Shown piece after piece: positions 6,635 to 14,746 of a stretch of DNA of 64,000 nt. The DNA is from Vicinamibacterales bacterium (GTDB lineage Bacteria > Acidobacteriota > Vicinamibacteria > Vicinamibacterales > UBA2999). Below the pieces are notes generated by a model. The model saw only the letters and a list, made by a program, of their open reading frames with translations. It had not been told where the DNA came from and did not search any database. How positions within the stretch are numbered: position 1 is the first letter of the stretch; every line of letters starts with the position of its first letter. The stretch covers positions 1-64,000 of the forward strand of contig JAWKHS010000024.1 in the NCBI GenBank assembly GCA_041394705.1, given 5' to 3'. Both the position numbers and the translations under genes were made by a program.

Positions 6635-8917
6635 CTACGAGTCGGCGGGGCGACGGGTCGGCGACGTGCCCGGCGGCGCCTCGCGCACGCGGTGTCTCAT
6701 CGCCTCCAGGTTGATGGTGATGGAGCGATTCGCCTGGAGCAGATCCTCCAGGATGTCCTCGCGCGTGCGCCTTGGGGCGCTCGCGGCCCGCTCGTCATCC
6801 AGATAGGGCCACAGGGCATCGCGGATCGCCGGCGGCAGCACGCACTCGAGGTATTCGAGCGCCGTGCCCCGCAGCTTCTGGTCGTCGGTCTGCAGCCCTC
6901 GAAACGCCAGCTCGAGCGGCGCGGCCGGCAGCACCAGCGACAGCAGCGTGAACACGTGCGCCAGGCTTCGGCTCGCGCGGTCCCGCACGACCTTGTCGAG
7001 CAGCGGATCGTCGTCGTCCGAGGCATCCGTCTCGTCCAGCAGGCGCTGGCTGTCCCACATGGGCCTGCCGGCCGCCACTTCGCGTTGCACGGCGTCCAGG
7101 ACCGCGGCGCCTTCCACGCGGAGGTCGGCGTGCCGGCGCGTGATGGCCCTGAGCGACCGCGCGCACTGGTACCGCACCTCGAAGCGGGGATCGGCCAGTC
7201 CGCGGACCAGGCCATCGGCGGCATCCTGCGACTCGCATGCCGACAACACGCGCGCCAGCCGTCGTCGGACCGCGAACTCCTGATGTGGATCCAGGAGGGC
7301 GTGTACCAGCGTGCCCACGTCCCGATTGGCGACGGACCGCAAGGCACTGGCCGCATCCTTCGCCACCGCGTCCCACGCCAGGAGCGGCACCACGCGCGGA
7401 ACGACCGCCCGCGCCAGGGGCCGGCGAGCGAGTGCCGTGCGGACCAGGATGGGGTCGTGCGACTGCAGCGCCAGTGCGTCCCTGTCCTCGTCGTCCATCG
7501 GCTCCGCTGTCGGCGTCGGGCGCCGCTCTGCGCCGGGGACGGCCGCGCGGCCAGCGTCAGGGCCGACGAAGGCGGGTCGGGGCAATGCGCTCAACGTCTG
7601 GGACCGCAGCATCACCGTCCTGGTGGTGGCGTCCTCCACATCCGCCAAGTCCAGGTCCGCGGCCCGATGCCGGAGGCTCCGCTCCAGCGTGCTGACGTAG
7701 CCCGCGTTCAGCCGCGCGGCCGCCGCCAGCGCCAGCACCGACACCACCACCGCGAGACCCAGGAGCGTGCGGCCCACGAACGCCACGGGCAGGAGCAGGA
7801 GGACCGCGCGCACCAGGCCCGCGCCCACGGCCTCGCCGGCGCGGTCGAACAGCACGTCGATCACGGACTTGGCGGCCCGCTTCTCCTGCGCGGGCACTGG
7901 CGTGTAGTAGAGCTCGTAGCCCGCGCGGAAGAGCGATCCGCGAAGCACGGACTCGCCGCCGCGCACCGTGGCGGCCATCACGAGCCCGGGCGCGAACACG
8001 CCGCCGAGCCCGACGAGGGCAAGCGCGGCCGACGGCGATCCGGCGGCCACGGCCAGGCCGAAGCGTTCCAGCACCACGCGACTGGCCACGACCTGCATCG
8101 CGAAGGTGAGCAGGCTGACCCCGCCGTGGAAGGCGCCGAAGAAGCGGAGCAGGGCATCGCCGTCGCCAAAGGCGGCTGCCGCGTCGGCCTTCAGCACGAA
8201 ATCAGCGAGCGTGGCGGCCATGGATCCGAACACGACCAGCGCGGCCAGGTCGCGCAGGTACGGCGCGCCTCGCAGCACCTCCAGACCGGACGTCGGCGTC
8301 GCGGTGGCGTCGACGGCCGGCGTCGCCCTGGCGGCGTCCACGCCAAGACCGCGGGCCAGCACGAACACCAGACCCGCACTCACCAGGTTCAGGGCCGCGA
8401 GCATCGGGAGGGTGGCGCCCAGCCCCAGGAGCGTCGCCGCGCGGGCCGCCAGCATGCCGCCCAGGAAGCCGCCGAGCGTCCCCGCCGCCGTGATGCGCCC
8501 GAAGTGCCGCTTCGCGGACCGCGGATCGAAGCCCTCGGACACCACCAGCCAGAAGCCCGAGCCGAGCATCGGCCCGATCCCCGAGACCAGGAGGTACACG
8601 GCGACGGCCGCGGACCGCGGGGCGACCTCGATGAGTCCCCACGCGGCCACGAGCAACACGGCGCTGACGACGAAGGTGGCGGGCGCGGCGATGGCCAGCG
8701 GCAGCCGTCGAATGGCCGTGGGGCGAATGGCGACGACGGCCATCGAGACCAGCGCCGTGACGAACACCACGGCGGGCAGGGCGGACACATCCAGGTGTGC
8801 CAGGAACAGCGCGTCACGCGCGGCCTTGCCGGCCACGAACTGCGCCGTGACCATGCCCGCGGTCAGGCCCGCCATGCCCACGGGGGCCCCGCTGGTGTGC
8901 CTCGCGGTCGCGCTCAC
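6635..8917 (-). CDS. ATP/ADP translocase-like (Npt1/Npt2-type) membrane protein with HEAT repeats
   Basis: About 760 aa. Residues 1-430 carry roughly 11-12 hydrophobic helices with signatures of the nucleotide-transporter-like family, including KAARDALFL near the start and FDPRSAKRHFGRI in the middle. A soluble C-terminal half contains HEAT-like repeats (for example LADPRFEVRYQCARSLRAI). Classical carriers of this family exchange ATP/ADP in intracellular bacteria and plastids. Free-living relatives fused to HEAT repeats have no established substrate, so transport specificity is open. The start is GTG 8917; a downstream ATG (MAGLTAG) is an alternative. It is divergent from the regulator at 8987. 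Confidence 0.72.
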   Translation of the reverse strand: MSATARHTSGAPVGMAGLTAGMVTAQFVAGKAARDALFLAHLDVSALPAVVFVTALVSMAVVAIRPTAIRRLPLAIAAPATFVVSAVLLVAAWGLIEVAPRSAAVAVYLLVSGIGPMLGSGFWLVVSEGFDPRSAKRHFGRITAAGTLGGFLGGMLAARAATLLGLGATLPMLAALNLVSAGLVFVLARGLGVDAARATPAVDATATPTSGLEVLRGAPYLRDLAALVVFGSMAATLADFVLKADAAAAFGDGDALLRFFGAFHGGVSLLTFAMQVVASRVVLERFGLAVAAGSPSAALALVGLGGVFAPGLVMAATVRGGESVLRGSLFRAGYELYYTPVPAQEKRAAKSVIDVLFDRAGEAVGAGLVRAVLLLLPVAFVGRTLLGLAVVVSVLALAAAARLNAGYVSTLERSLRHRAADLDLADVEDATTRTVMLRSQTLSALPRPAFVGPDAGRAAVPGAERRPTPTAEPMDDEDRDALALQSHDPILVRTALARRPLARAVVPRVVPLLAWDAVAKDAASALRSVANRDVGTLVHALLDPHQEFAVRRRLARVLSACESQDAADGLVRGLADPRFEVRYQCARSLRAITRRHADLRVEGAAVLDAVQREVAAGRPMWDSQRLLDETDASDDDDPLLDKVVRDRASRSLAHVFTLLSLVLPAAPLELAFRGLQTDDQKLRGTALEYLECVLPPAIRDALWPYLDDERAASAPRRTREDILEDLLQANRSITINLEAMRHRVREAPPGTSPTRRPADS

Positions 8918-8932
8918 GTCCCTCTACTCACC

Positions 8933-8945
8933 GCAGATTATCTGC
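8933..8945. promoter_or_regulatory. Perfect palindrome in a divergent promoter region
   Basis: GCAGAT-T-ATCTGC is a perfect 6-bp inverted repeat with a 1-nt centre, inside the only 69 bp between the divergent carrier gene and the winged-helix regulator. Its position suits an operator for one or both genes. The regulator gene next to it is a natural candidate to bind here. Inference from position and symmetry only. Confidence 0.4.
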
Positions 8946-8986
8946 CGGGCCCCGTTCGCCTCTCCGCCTTGCTTCGCACCGCGCCC

Positions 8987-10681
8987 ATGCCGGAACATGT
9001 GGCATCCATGAGCCGGCGGGTCGAGTTCGATCGCTTCCAGTTCGATCCGGCGGCCGGGCGCCTGTGGGCGGGCGACGACGAGCTGCGCCTCACGCCGAAG
9101 GCGGCGGCGGTGCTGGCCGAGCTCGTGGCCCACGCCGGGGAGCCCGTCACGAAGGACGCGCTCTTCGCGGCCGTCTGGCCCGACACCGCCGTCACGAACG
9201 ATGCCCTGACGACGTGCATCGCCGAGCTCAGGCGCGTCCTGGACGACGATGCGAAGCAGCCGCGGTTCATCGAGACACGGCACCGGCGCGGCTACCGCTT
9301 CGCCGCGCCCGTCTCCACGCCCGACGCGCCCGCGCCCGCGGCTGCCGCTGTTCCGCCCTCGCAGGCGCCGCAGCGCCCGGAGTCCCCCGCGCCGGCCGTC
9401 GCCACGATCGCGGTGCTGCCCTTCGCGGACATGAGCCCGGGACGCGACCAGGAATACCTGTGCGACGGGCTGGCCGACGAGCTCATCAACGCCCTCACCC
9501 AGGTGGAGGGCCTGCGCGTGGCCTCGCGGACGGCGTCATTCCGGTTCCGCACGATCGGCGCCGACGTGCAGGCCGTGGGCCGGCAGCTCGGCGTGGGCGC
9601 GCTGCTCGAGGGCAGCGTGCGCAAGGCCGACGCGCGCCTGCGCGTCACCGTGCAGCTCATCGACGTGGCCACGGGCTACCACCGCTGGTCGCGCCGCTTC
9701 GACCGCGCCGTGGACGACGTGTTCGCCATCCAGGAGGAGATCGCCGAGAGCATCGTCCTGCTGCTCCGCGGCGGCGCGTTGAGCCCGCGGGAGCAGGCGT
9801 CGATGCGACGGCCGGCCGCCAAGACCGACGCGTACGAGTACTACCTGCGGGGCCGGCAGTTCCTGCCCCGCCAGACGCACGAAGGGCTGACCAACGGCGT
9901 CGACATGTTCGAGCGGGCCGTGGCCATCGACGACACCTACGCCCCGGCGTTCGCCGGCCTCGCGATGGCGCACGCCGCGCTGTACGAGTGGTTCGGTTCG
10001 AGCGAGGCGGACCGGACCGCGGCCGAGCGGGCCAGCGCACGCGGCCTGGCGCTGGCGCCGCACCTGGCGGAGGCGCACGTCGCGCGCGGCTGCGCGCTCA
10101 CGCAGTCCCGGCGCTACGAGGAGGCGGCGGCGGCATTCGAGGCGGCCATCGCCTTGAACGACAACCTGTTCGAGGCGTTCTACTATTACGCGCGATCCAG
10201 CTTCGCCGCCGGCGAGGTCGCGCGGTCGGCGGAGCTCTTTCGCAAGGCCGCCGGCGCACGTCGCGAGGACTACCAGAGCCCGCTCCTGGCGGCGCAGTCG
10301 CTGCGGATCACGGGCCGCGAGGACGAGGCGCACGCGCTTCGGGTGGAGGGTATCGACCGGGCCGAGCGGGCGCTCCAGCTCAATCCCACCGACGCGCGGG
10401 CCCTGTCCCTGGTGCCGGGCTATCTCCATGAAGAGGGCCAGACCGCCAGGGCCGTGGAGTGGGCCGAGCGCGCGCTCACGCTGTACCCGGACGACATGAG
10501 CACGCTCATCAACATCGCGTGCCTCTACGCGCGCATGGGCCGGAAGGACGGCGCGCTGGACCTGCTCGAACGCGCGGTCACCCTGCACGGCGCGCAGCGC
10601 GACTGGATCGAGCACGACACGGACTACGACAGCCTGCGCGACGAGCCCAGGTTCCAGCGCCTCCTGGCCGGACTGAAGTAG
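8987..10681 (+). CDS. Winged-helix transcriptional regulator with TolB-like and TPR domains
   Basis: About 564 aa. An OmpR/CadC-type winged helix lies at residues 8-105 (ends with the typical RHRRGYRFAAPV). Next comes a TolB-N-like region with the hallmarks VATIAVLPFADMSPGRDQ, DGLADELINAL and RVASRTASF (about 140-250), then tetratricopeptide repeats to the end. No transmembrane helix is obvious between the DNA-binding and sensory parts, unlike the related regulator at 21209, so this one is probably cytosolic. Starts at 8987 or 9008 are both plausible; there is no strong ribosome-binding site. Ligand and targets are unknown. The frame remains open far upstream, but that part is antisense to the carrier gene. 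Confidence 0.85.
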   Translation: MPEHVASMSRRVEFDRFQFDPAAGRLWAGDDELRLTPKAAAVLAELVAHAGEPVTKDALFAAVWPDTAVTNDALTTCIAELRRVLDDDAKQPRFIETRHRRGYRFAAPVSTPDAPAPAAAAVPPSQAPQRPESPAPAVATIAVLPFADMSPGRDQEYLCDGLADELINALTQVEGLRVASRTASFRFRTIGADVQAVGRQLGVGALLEGSVRKADARLRVTVQLIDVATGYHRWSRRFDRAVDDVFAIQEEIAESIVLLLRGGALSPREQASMRRPAAKTDAYEYYLRGRQFLPRQTHEGLTNGVDMFERAVAIDDTYAPAFAGLAMAHAALYEWFGSSEADRTAAERASARGLALAPHLAEAHVARGCALTQSRRYEEAAAAFEAAIALNDNLFEAFYYYARSSFAAGEVARSAELFRKAAGARREDYQSPLLAAQSLRITGREDEAHALRVEGIDRAERALQLNPTDARALSLVPGYLHEEGQTARAVEWAERALTLYPDDMSTLINIACLYARMGRKDGALDLLERAVTLHGAQRDWIEHDTDYDSLRDEPRFQRLLAGLK

Positions 10682-10864
10682 CCCAGGGCCGCCCGAGGGG
10701 GCTCCGCGCCCTCATGGCCCGCGCCGGCCGCGCGTCCGGCGCGTCGCCACGCCTCACGGACAAATCCCAGGACATTCCCGGCGCGCCCTCAGGACTTGGG
10801 CGACGTCGCGCCCGTACGCTGCGGTCCATCGCCGTCGCCTTCGGCCGGCGAAGGGAGCACCAAC

Positions 10865-11458
10865 ATGAGCAGAACGCGTCGCACGGTCACGCTGGCCACG
10901 GGCATCGGCCTCGCCCTCGGCATCGTCGTCGGAGTGGGCCTCGACGTGCCGCTGGCGAGTCGGCTCCTGGACACCAGCCGTGTGAAGGAGGGTCGCGCCG
11001 TGATTGCCGGAGCCAGGTACGGACACACGAATCTCATCGCCCAGGACTGGAGGCGGCTGGCCCGCTTCTACGAGGAGCAGTTCGGCTGCGTCCCCGTTCC
11101 GCCGGAACGCGACTTCAAGGGCGCCGATCTCGAACGCGGCACCGGCATCCCCCACGTGGCGTTGCGCGGCGCGCACCTGCGCCTGCCGGGCTACGGCCCC
11201 GACGGGCCCACGCTCGAGATCTTCAACTACAACCTGCTGAAGGAACGCCCCCAGACCGCCGTCAACCGGCCCGGCTTCGGCCACATCGCGTTCGTCGTGG
11301 ACGACGTGCCCGCCGCGCGCGAGGCCGTGCTCGCCGCCGGCGGACGTCCCGTGGGCGACGTCGTGACCCTGACAACCGCGACAGGCGCGAAGGTGACATG
11401 GGTGTACGTGGCGGATCCCGAGGGCAACGTGATCGAATTGCAGTCGTGGTCCAGGTGA
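10865..11458 (+). CDS. Secreted or membrane-anchored VOC (glyoxalase-fold) protein
   Basis: About 197 aa. An N-terminal hydrophobic stretch (residues 10-27) after SRTRR suggests a signal peptide or anchor. The rest is a vicinal-oxygen-chelate fold: GARYGHTNLIAQDW opens the first half, GFGHIAFVVDDV the second, and DPEGNVIEL closes it. VOC proteins include glyoxalases, dioxygenases and resistance proteins, so the reaction cannot be assigned. The ATG is preceded by GAAGGGAG. The methyltransferase gene starts 46 bp downstream on the same strand. Confidence 0.8.
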   Translation: MSRTRRTVTLATGIGLALGIVVGVGLDVPLASRLLDTSRVKEGRAVIAGARYGHTNLIAQDWRRLARFYEEQFGCVPVPPERDFKGADLERGTGIPHVALRGAHLRLPGYGPDGPTLEIFNYNLLKERPQTAVNRPGFGHIAFVVDDVPAAREAVLAAGGRPVGDVVTLTTATGAKVTWVYVADPEGNVIELQSWSR

Positions 11459-11504
11459 CGACCCGGACGGCCGTCGACGACCAGGACGCGTGGAGACCAA
11501 CATC

Positions 11505-12362
11505 ATGAGCACCGCCACCTTCGATCCCGCGAAGTACAAGAGCGTCACCGAGCAGCAGTGGCAGGACGCCGCCGAGGCCTGGCACCGCTGGGGCCCCACA
11601 CTGAAGGCCTGGCTCGGTCCGGCCACCGAGCTGATGCTGACCATGGCCCGGATCGGACCCGGGCACCGCGTACTCGACGTGGCCGCCGGCGCCGGGCAGC
11701 AGGCCATCGCCGCGGCGAAGCGCGTGGGGCCGTCGGGCTACGTGCTCGCCACGGACCTCTCGGAGAACATCCTCCAGTACGCGGCGGCCGAGGCGGCGAA
11801 GCGCGGCCTCGACCAGATCGAGTGCCGGCGGATGGACGGCGAGCATCTCGACGTGCCCCCGGAGAGCTTCGATGCCGTCATCTCCCGCGTGGGCCTCATC
11901 TACTTCCCCGACCAGCAGGCCGCCCTCACGGGGATGCGGCGGGCGCTGAAGCCGGGCGGACGCGTCGCGGCCATCGTCTACAGCACGCCCGATCGGAACC
12001 AGTTCTTCTCCACGCCGGTCGGCATCATCCGCCGGCGCGCGAACCTCGGGCCGCCGCTGCCGGGACAGCCGGGCCCGTTCAGCCTCGGCGCCCCGGGCGT
12101 CCTCGAAGCCGCCTTCGAGACGGCCGGGTTCCGCGACGTCGAGACGGCGCGCATCGCCGCGCCGCTCGTCATGGCGTCCTCCGCCGCCTGCCTGACGTTC
12201 GAGCAGGAGTCGTTCGGCGCCTTGCACCAGATGCTGGCGGGGCTCGATCGGGCCGGCAAGGACGCCGCGTGGGACGAGATCGCGCTGGAGCTGGCGAAGT
12301 TCGACGGCCCGTCCGGCTTCGAGGGGCCGTGCGAGCTGCTGGTGGCCGTCGGCGTCAAGTGA
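11505..12362 (+). CDS. Class I SAM-dependent methyltransferase
   Basis: About 285 aa, UbiE-like. SAM-binding motif I is VLDVAAGAGQQ (about residues 59-69), followed by a later acidic motif LATDLSENIL and the post-I motif ISRVGLIYFPD. An N-terminal helical cap (QQWQDAAEAWHRWGPTLKAWLG) resembles small-molecule or quinone methyltransferases. ATG 11505 is preferred over GTG 11490 because GTGGAG supplies a ribosome-binding site. The substrate is unknown. It converges with the MDR oxidoreductase gene, leaving only 6 bp. Confidence 0.85.
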   Translation: MSTATFDPAKYKSVTEQQWQDAAEAWHRWGPTLKAWLGPATELMLTMARIGPGHRVLDVAAGAGQQAIAAAKRVGPSGYVLATDLSENILQYAAAEAAKRGLDQIECRRMDGEHLDVPPESFDAVISRVGLIYFPDQQAALTGMRRALKPGGRVAAIVYSTPDRNQFFSTPVGIIRRRANLGPPLPGQPGPFSLGAPGVLEAAFETAGFRDVETARIAAPLVMASSAACLTFEQESFGALHQMLAGLDRAGKDAAWDEIALELAKFDGPSGFEGPCELLVAVGVK

Positions 12363-12368
12363 GGGCGA

Positions 12369-13364
12369 TCAGGCGCGCGCGGCCTCCGGCACGTCCATCG
12401 CCAGCACGATGGCGCCCCGCCGCGCCTCGGTCTCCACGAGCCGATGCGCGCCGGCGGCCTCGGTCAACGGCAGCACGCGGTCGACGATCGAGGCGAGCGT
12501 GCCTTCCTCGATCATGGCCTTCAGCGCCTCGAGCTCGTCCGTGGTCTCGCGGGCGAACGCGCACGTGGCCGTCTTGGCCGTGAACCGCCGCACCAGCGGC
12601 GCGCCGAGCAGGATCGCCAGGCTGGGGTTGCCGTGCACATAGCGGCCACCTGGCCGGAGCGCGCGGATGCCCGCGCGCAGGGAGCGGCCCGGGACCATGT
12701 CGAAGATGACGTCGTAGCGCCCGGCCCGGGCGAGCGCGTCCTCCTTCGTGTAGTCCACGACGTGGTCGGCCCCCAGCCGGCTGAGCAGGGCCGCCTTGGC
12801 CCCGAGATCGACCGCCGTCACCTCGCCGCCCATCGCCTTCGCGATCTGGACGGCGTGCGCGCCGATGCTGCCGCCGGCGCACGTGATCAGGACCTGGTCC
12901 GCCGGGCGGACGTTCGCCAGCCGCAGGAAGTGCAGCGCGTTCAGGCCGCCGAGGGGCACGGCCGCGGCCTCCGCGAAGCTCATCGTCGCGGGCTTCCGCG
13001 CGAGGGTGGCCCGCTCGGGCACGATCAGGTATTCGCCGTAGGCGCCGAAGCGCAGGCCCGCCGCGCCGAACACCGAATCGCCCGGAGCGAACCTGGTCAC
13101 GGCCTTCCCCACCGCGGCGACCTCGCCCGAGAAGTAGGCGCCGAGAATCCGCCGTCGGGGCGCCGTCACGCCGAGCGCCAGGCGGAGCGGCAGCCAGAAC
13201 CACCGGACCGAGAACCGGAAGCTGCGCAGTTCGCAGTCGCCCTTGGTGGCCTCTGCGGCGCGGACCCGGATCAGCAGCTCGTCGTCCCGCGGCACGGGCG
13301 TCGGCACGTCGCTCAGGTGGAGAACGTCGGGGGCGCCGTAGCGCGAATACGTGACGGCCTTCAT
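12369..13364 (-). CDS. MDR-family NAD(P)-dependent oxidoreductase (quinone reductase-like)
   Basis: About 331 aa, medium-chain dehydrogenase/reductase. The N-terminal MKAVTYSRYGAPDVLHL is typical of quinone oxidoreductases. The Rossmann part begins near residue 140 with VLITCAGGSIGAHAVQIAK and continues RLGADHVVDYTKED. Structural zinc cysteines are absent, as in quinone reductase-like members. ATG 13364 sits 20 bp after the stop of the SRPBCC-like gene upstream, so it is the last gene of a four-gene operon. Its electron acceptor is unknown; neighbours suggest a hydrophobic substrate. Confidence 0.88.
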   Translation of the reverse strand: MKAVTYSRYGAPDVLHLSDVPTPVPRDDELLIRVRAAEATKGDCELRSFRFSVRWFWLPLRLALGVTAPRRRILGAYFSGEVAAVGKAVTRFAPGDSVFGAAGLRFGAYGEYLIVPERATLARKPATMSFAEAAAVPLGGLNALHFLRLANVRPADQVLITCAGGSIGAHAVQIAKAMGGEVTAVDLGAKAALLSRLGADHVVDYTKEDALARAGRYDVIFDMVPGRSLRAGIRALRPGGRYVHGNPSLAILLGAPLVRRFTAKTATCAFARETTDELEALKAMIEEGTLASIVDRVLPLTEAAGAHRLVETEARRGAIVLAMDVPEAARA

Positions 13365-13383
13365 CGTCAACGGCCCGGGTGGA

Positions 13384-13998
13384 TCAGGCCTGGGGGATCT
13401 CCGCATGCTCCGCCATCTCGCGCGTGACGTCCAGCAGCCCGTGCACGAGGAGGTGCGCGCCCGAGCCGACGCCCAGGGTCCAGTAGCGCCGGAACCAGCG
13501 GCGGGCGTGGGCATCCGTCGTCCCGGTCCGCATGACGCCCGAGACGAGCGACCGCCCGTGGGCGATCCCCTGCACGGACAACGCGTAGACCGTCTTCGCG
13601 AAGCCCGGCCGGTCGAACGCCCGGAACTCCGCGAGCGTGGACACGTGCGCGTACTCGATGACGGGCCGCCAGAACTGGCCGATCAGCCCGAAGGCGATCT
13701 CCTCCCGGTCGCGTTCGCCGATCAGCAGCCACCCGCCCCGGTCTGGCGGCAGCGTGGCCAGATCGCGCAGCAGGAGGTGCGTGGGCTGGCGCGGCGGCAG
13801 CTCCCCGCGCAGCAGGCGGGTCACGATCTCGGGCAGCATCCGGAGCGCCCCCAGCGTCGCGACCAGCGGACGCTTCCGGCCGACGTCGATGAGGTCCACC
13901 GCCATCAGCGCGGCCCAGCAGACCGCGGGGTCGGCATCCACGACGGCGGCAACCGTGTCGGAGACGTCGTACACGGGCATCACGTCGTCGATCAGCAT
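13384..13998 (-). CDS. SRPBCC-like protein (third gene of the operon)
   Basis: About 204 aa. It shares the layout of the protein encoded just upstream: a domain ending RFDRPGFAK-type (here RAFDRPGFAKTVYALSV), then a GTTDAHARRWFRRYWTLG block matching TDAAARARFRRYWAF in the neighbour. I read it as a paralogous START/SRPBCC-like fold that would bind a hydrophobic ligand. ATG 13998 is chosen over the GTG at 14013 because GTGGAGG lies just upstream of it. No catalytic residues are evident and there is no signal peptide. Confidence 0.65.
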   Translation of the reverse strand: MLIDDVMPVYDVSDTVAAVVDADPAVCWAALMAVDLIDVGRKRPLVATLGALRMLPEIVTRLLRGELPPRQPTHLLLRDLATLPPDRGGWLLIGERDREEIAFGLIGQFWRPVIEYAHVSTLAEFRAFDRPGFAKTVYALSVQGIAHGRSLVSGVMRTGTTDAHARRWFRRYWTLGVGSGAHLLVHGLLDVTREMAEHAEIPQA

Positions 13999-14020
13999 GG
14001 ACGAATCCTCCACGGCGCCC

Positions 14021-14746
14021 TCATGCGTGCGCCCCCGCGCCGGCGCGCGCCAGGTCCGCGCGGCGCTCGGCGTCGCGCTTCAGGGGCAGGAGCGACAGCC
14101 AGCGGATCAGCGCGATCCCGGGCGAGGCGAACGCCCAGTAGCGGCGGAACCGCGCGCGAGCCGCGGCGTCGGTGGCCACGGCGCGCGTCTCGGTCCGGAA
14201 CACCGAGCCGCCGTCAGGCGTCGGGTCCGCGCGCAGCGTCCACACGATCTTCACGAATCCGGGCTCGACGAACGCGTCGAACCGCGACGGCGGCACCGCA
14301 CGAAACGTGACGTTCGGTTCCCACGGCTGCGTGACCGCGCCGACGACCACTTCGTGGTCGGGAATCTCGGCCAGCTGTCCCCATCCCATCGCCAGCGTGG
14401 CCGCCAGCAGGCCGTGGGGCTGCTCGGCGCCGTCCGGATGCGCGCCCATTGCCAGTTCGCGCGCCCGGATGATGAGGCGCACGAGCGGCACGCGCAGGAG
14501 GTCCTGCGCGCGCGCGGCCGCGAACGTCACGGGCGCGGGCGCCCCCACGCGGATGTGATGGCGCTCCACGACGTCGAACGCGGGAATGAAGCGGTCGAGC
14601 AGGTGGTCGTGGCCGCGTCCATCCGTCTTCGGCCGCGCGCCGAACCGCCACCAGGTCACGGCGGCCAGCCCCAGATAGCCCGAGGCGGCGATGACCGCCG
14701 CCGCGACGAGCCCGATCAGGACGATGCCCCACCAGGTGGCCGTCAT
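14021..14746 (-). CDS. Membrane-anchored SRPBCC-like protein (second gene of the operon)
   Basis: About 241 aa. One N-terminal transmembrane helix (residues 5-27) is followed by a soluble domain resembling the next gene product (VEPGFVKIVWTLRADP and RFRRYWAFASPG). Its ATG overlaps the stop of the preceding gene as ATGA, indicating translational coupling. Duplication of the two neighbouring genes is likely. Ligand and reaction are unknown. Confidence 0.68.
   Translation of the reverse strand: MTATWWGIVLIGLVAAAVIAASGYLGLAAVTWWRFGARPKTDGRGHDHLLDRFIPAFDVVERHHIRVGAPAPVTFAAARAQDLLRVPLVRLIIRARELAMGAHPDGAEQPHGLLAATLAMGWGQLAEIPDHEVVVGAVTQPWEPNVTFRAVPPSRFDAFVEPGFVKIVWTLRADPTPDGGSVFRTETRAVATDAAARARFRRYWAFASPGIALIRWLSLLPLKRDAERRADLARAGAGAHA

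Noticed and set aside
6692..8986. Upstream part of the long frame that precedes the regulator at 8987
   Set aside because: It is the antisense of the carrier gene and has no domain; the winged helix starts at the chosen ATG.
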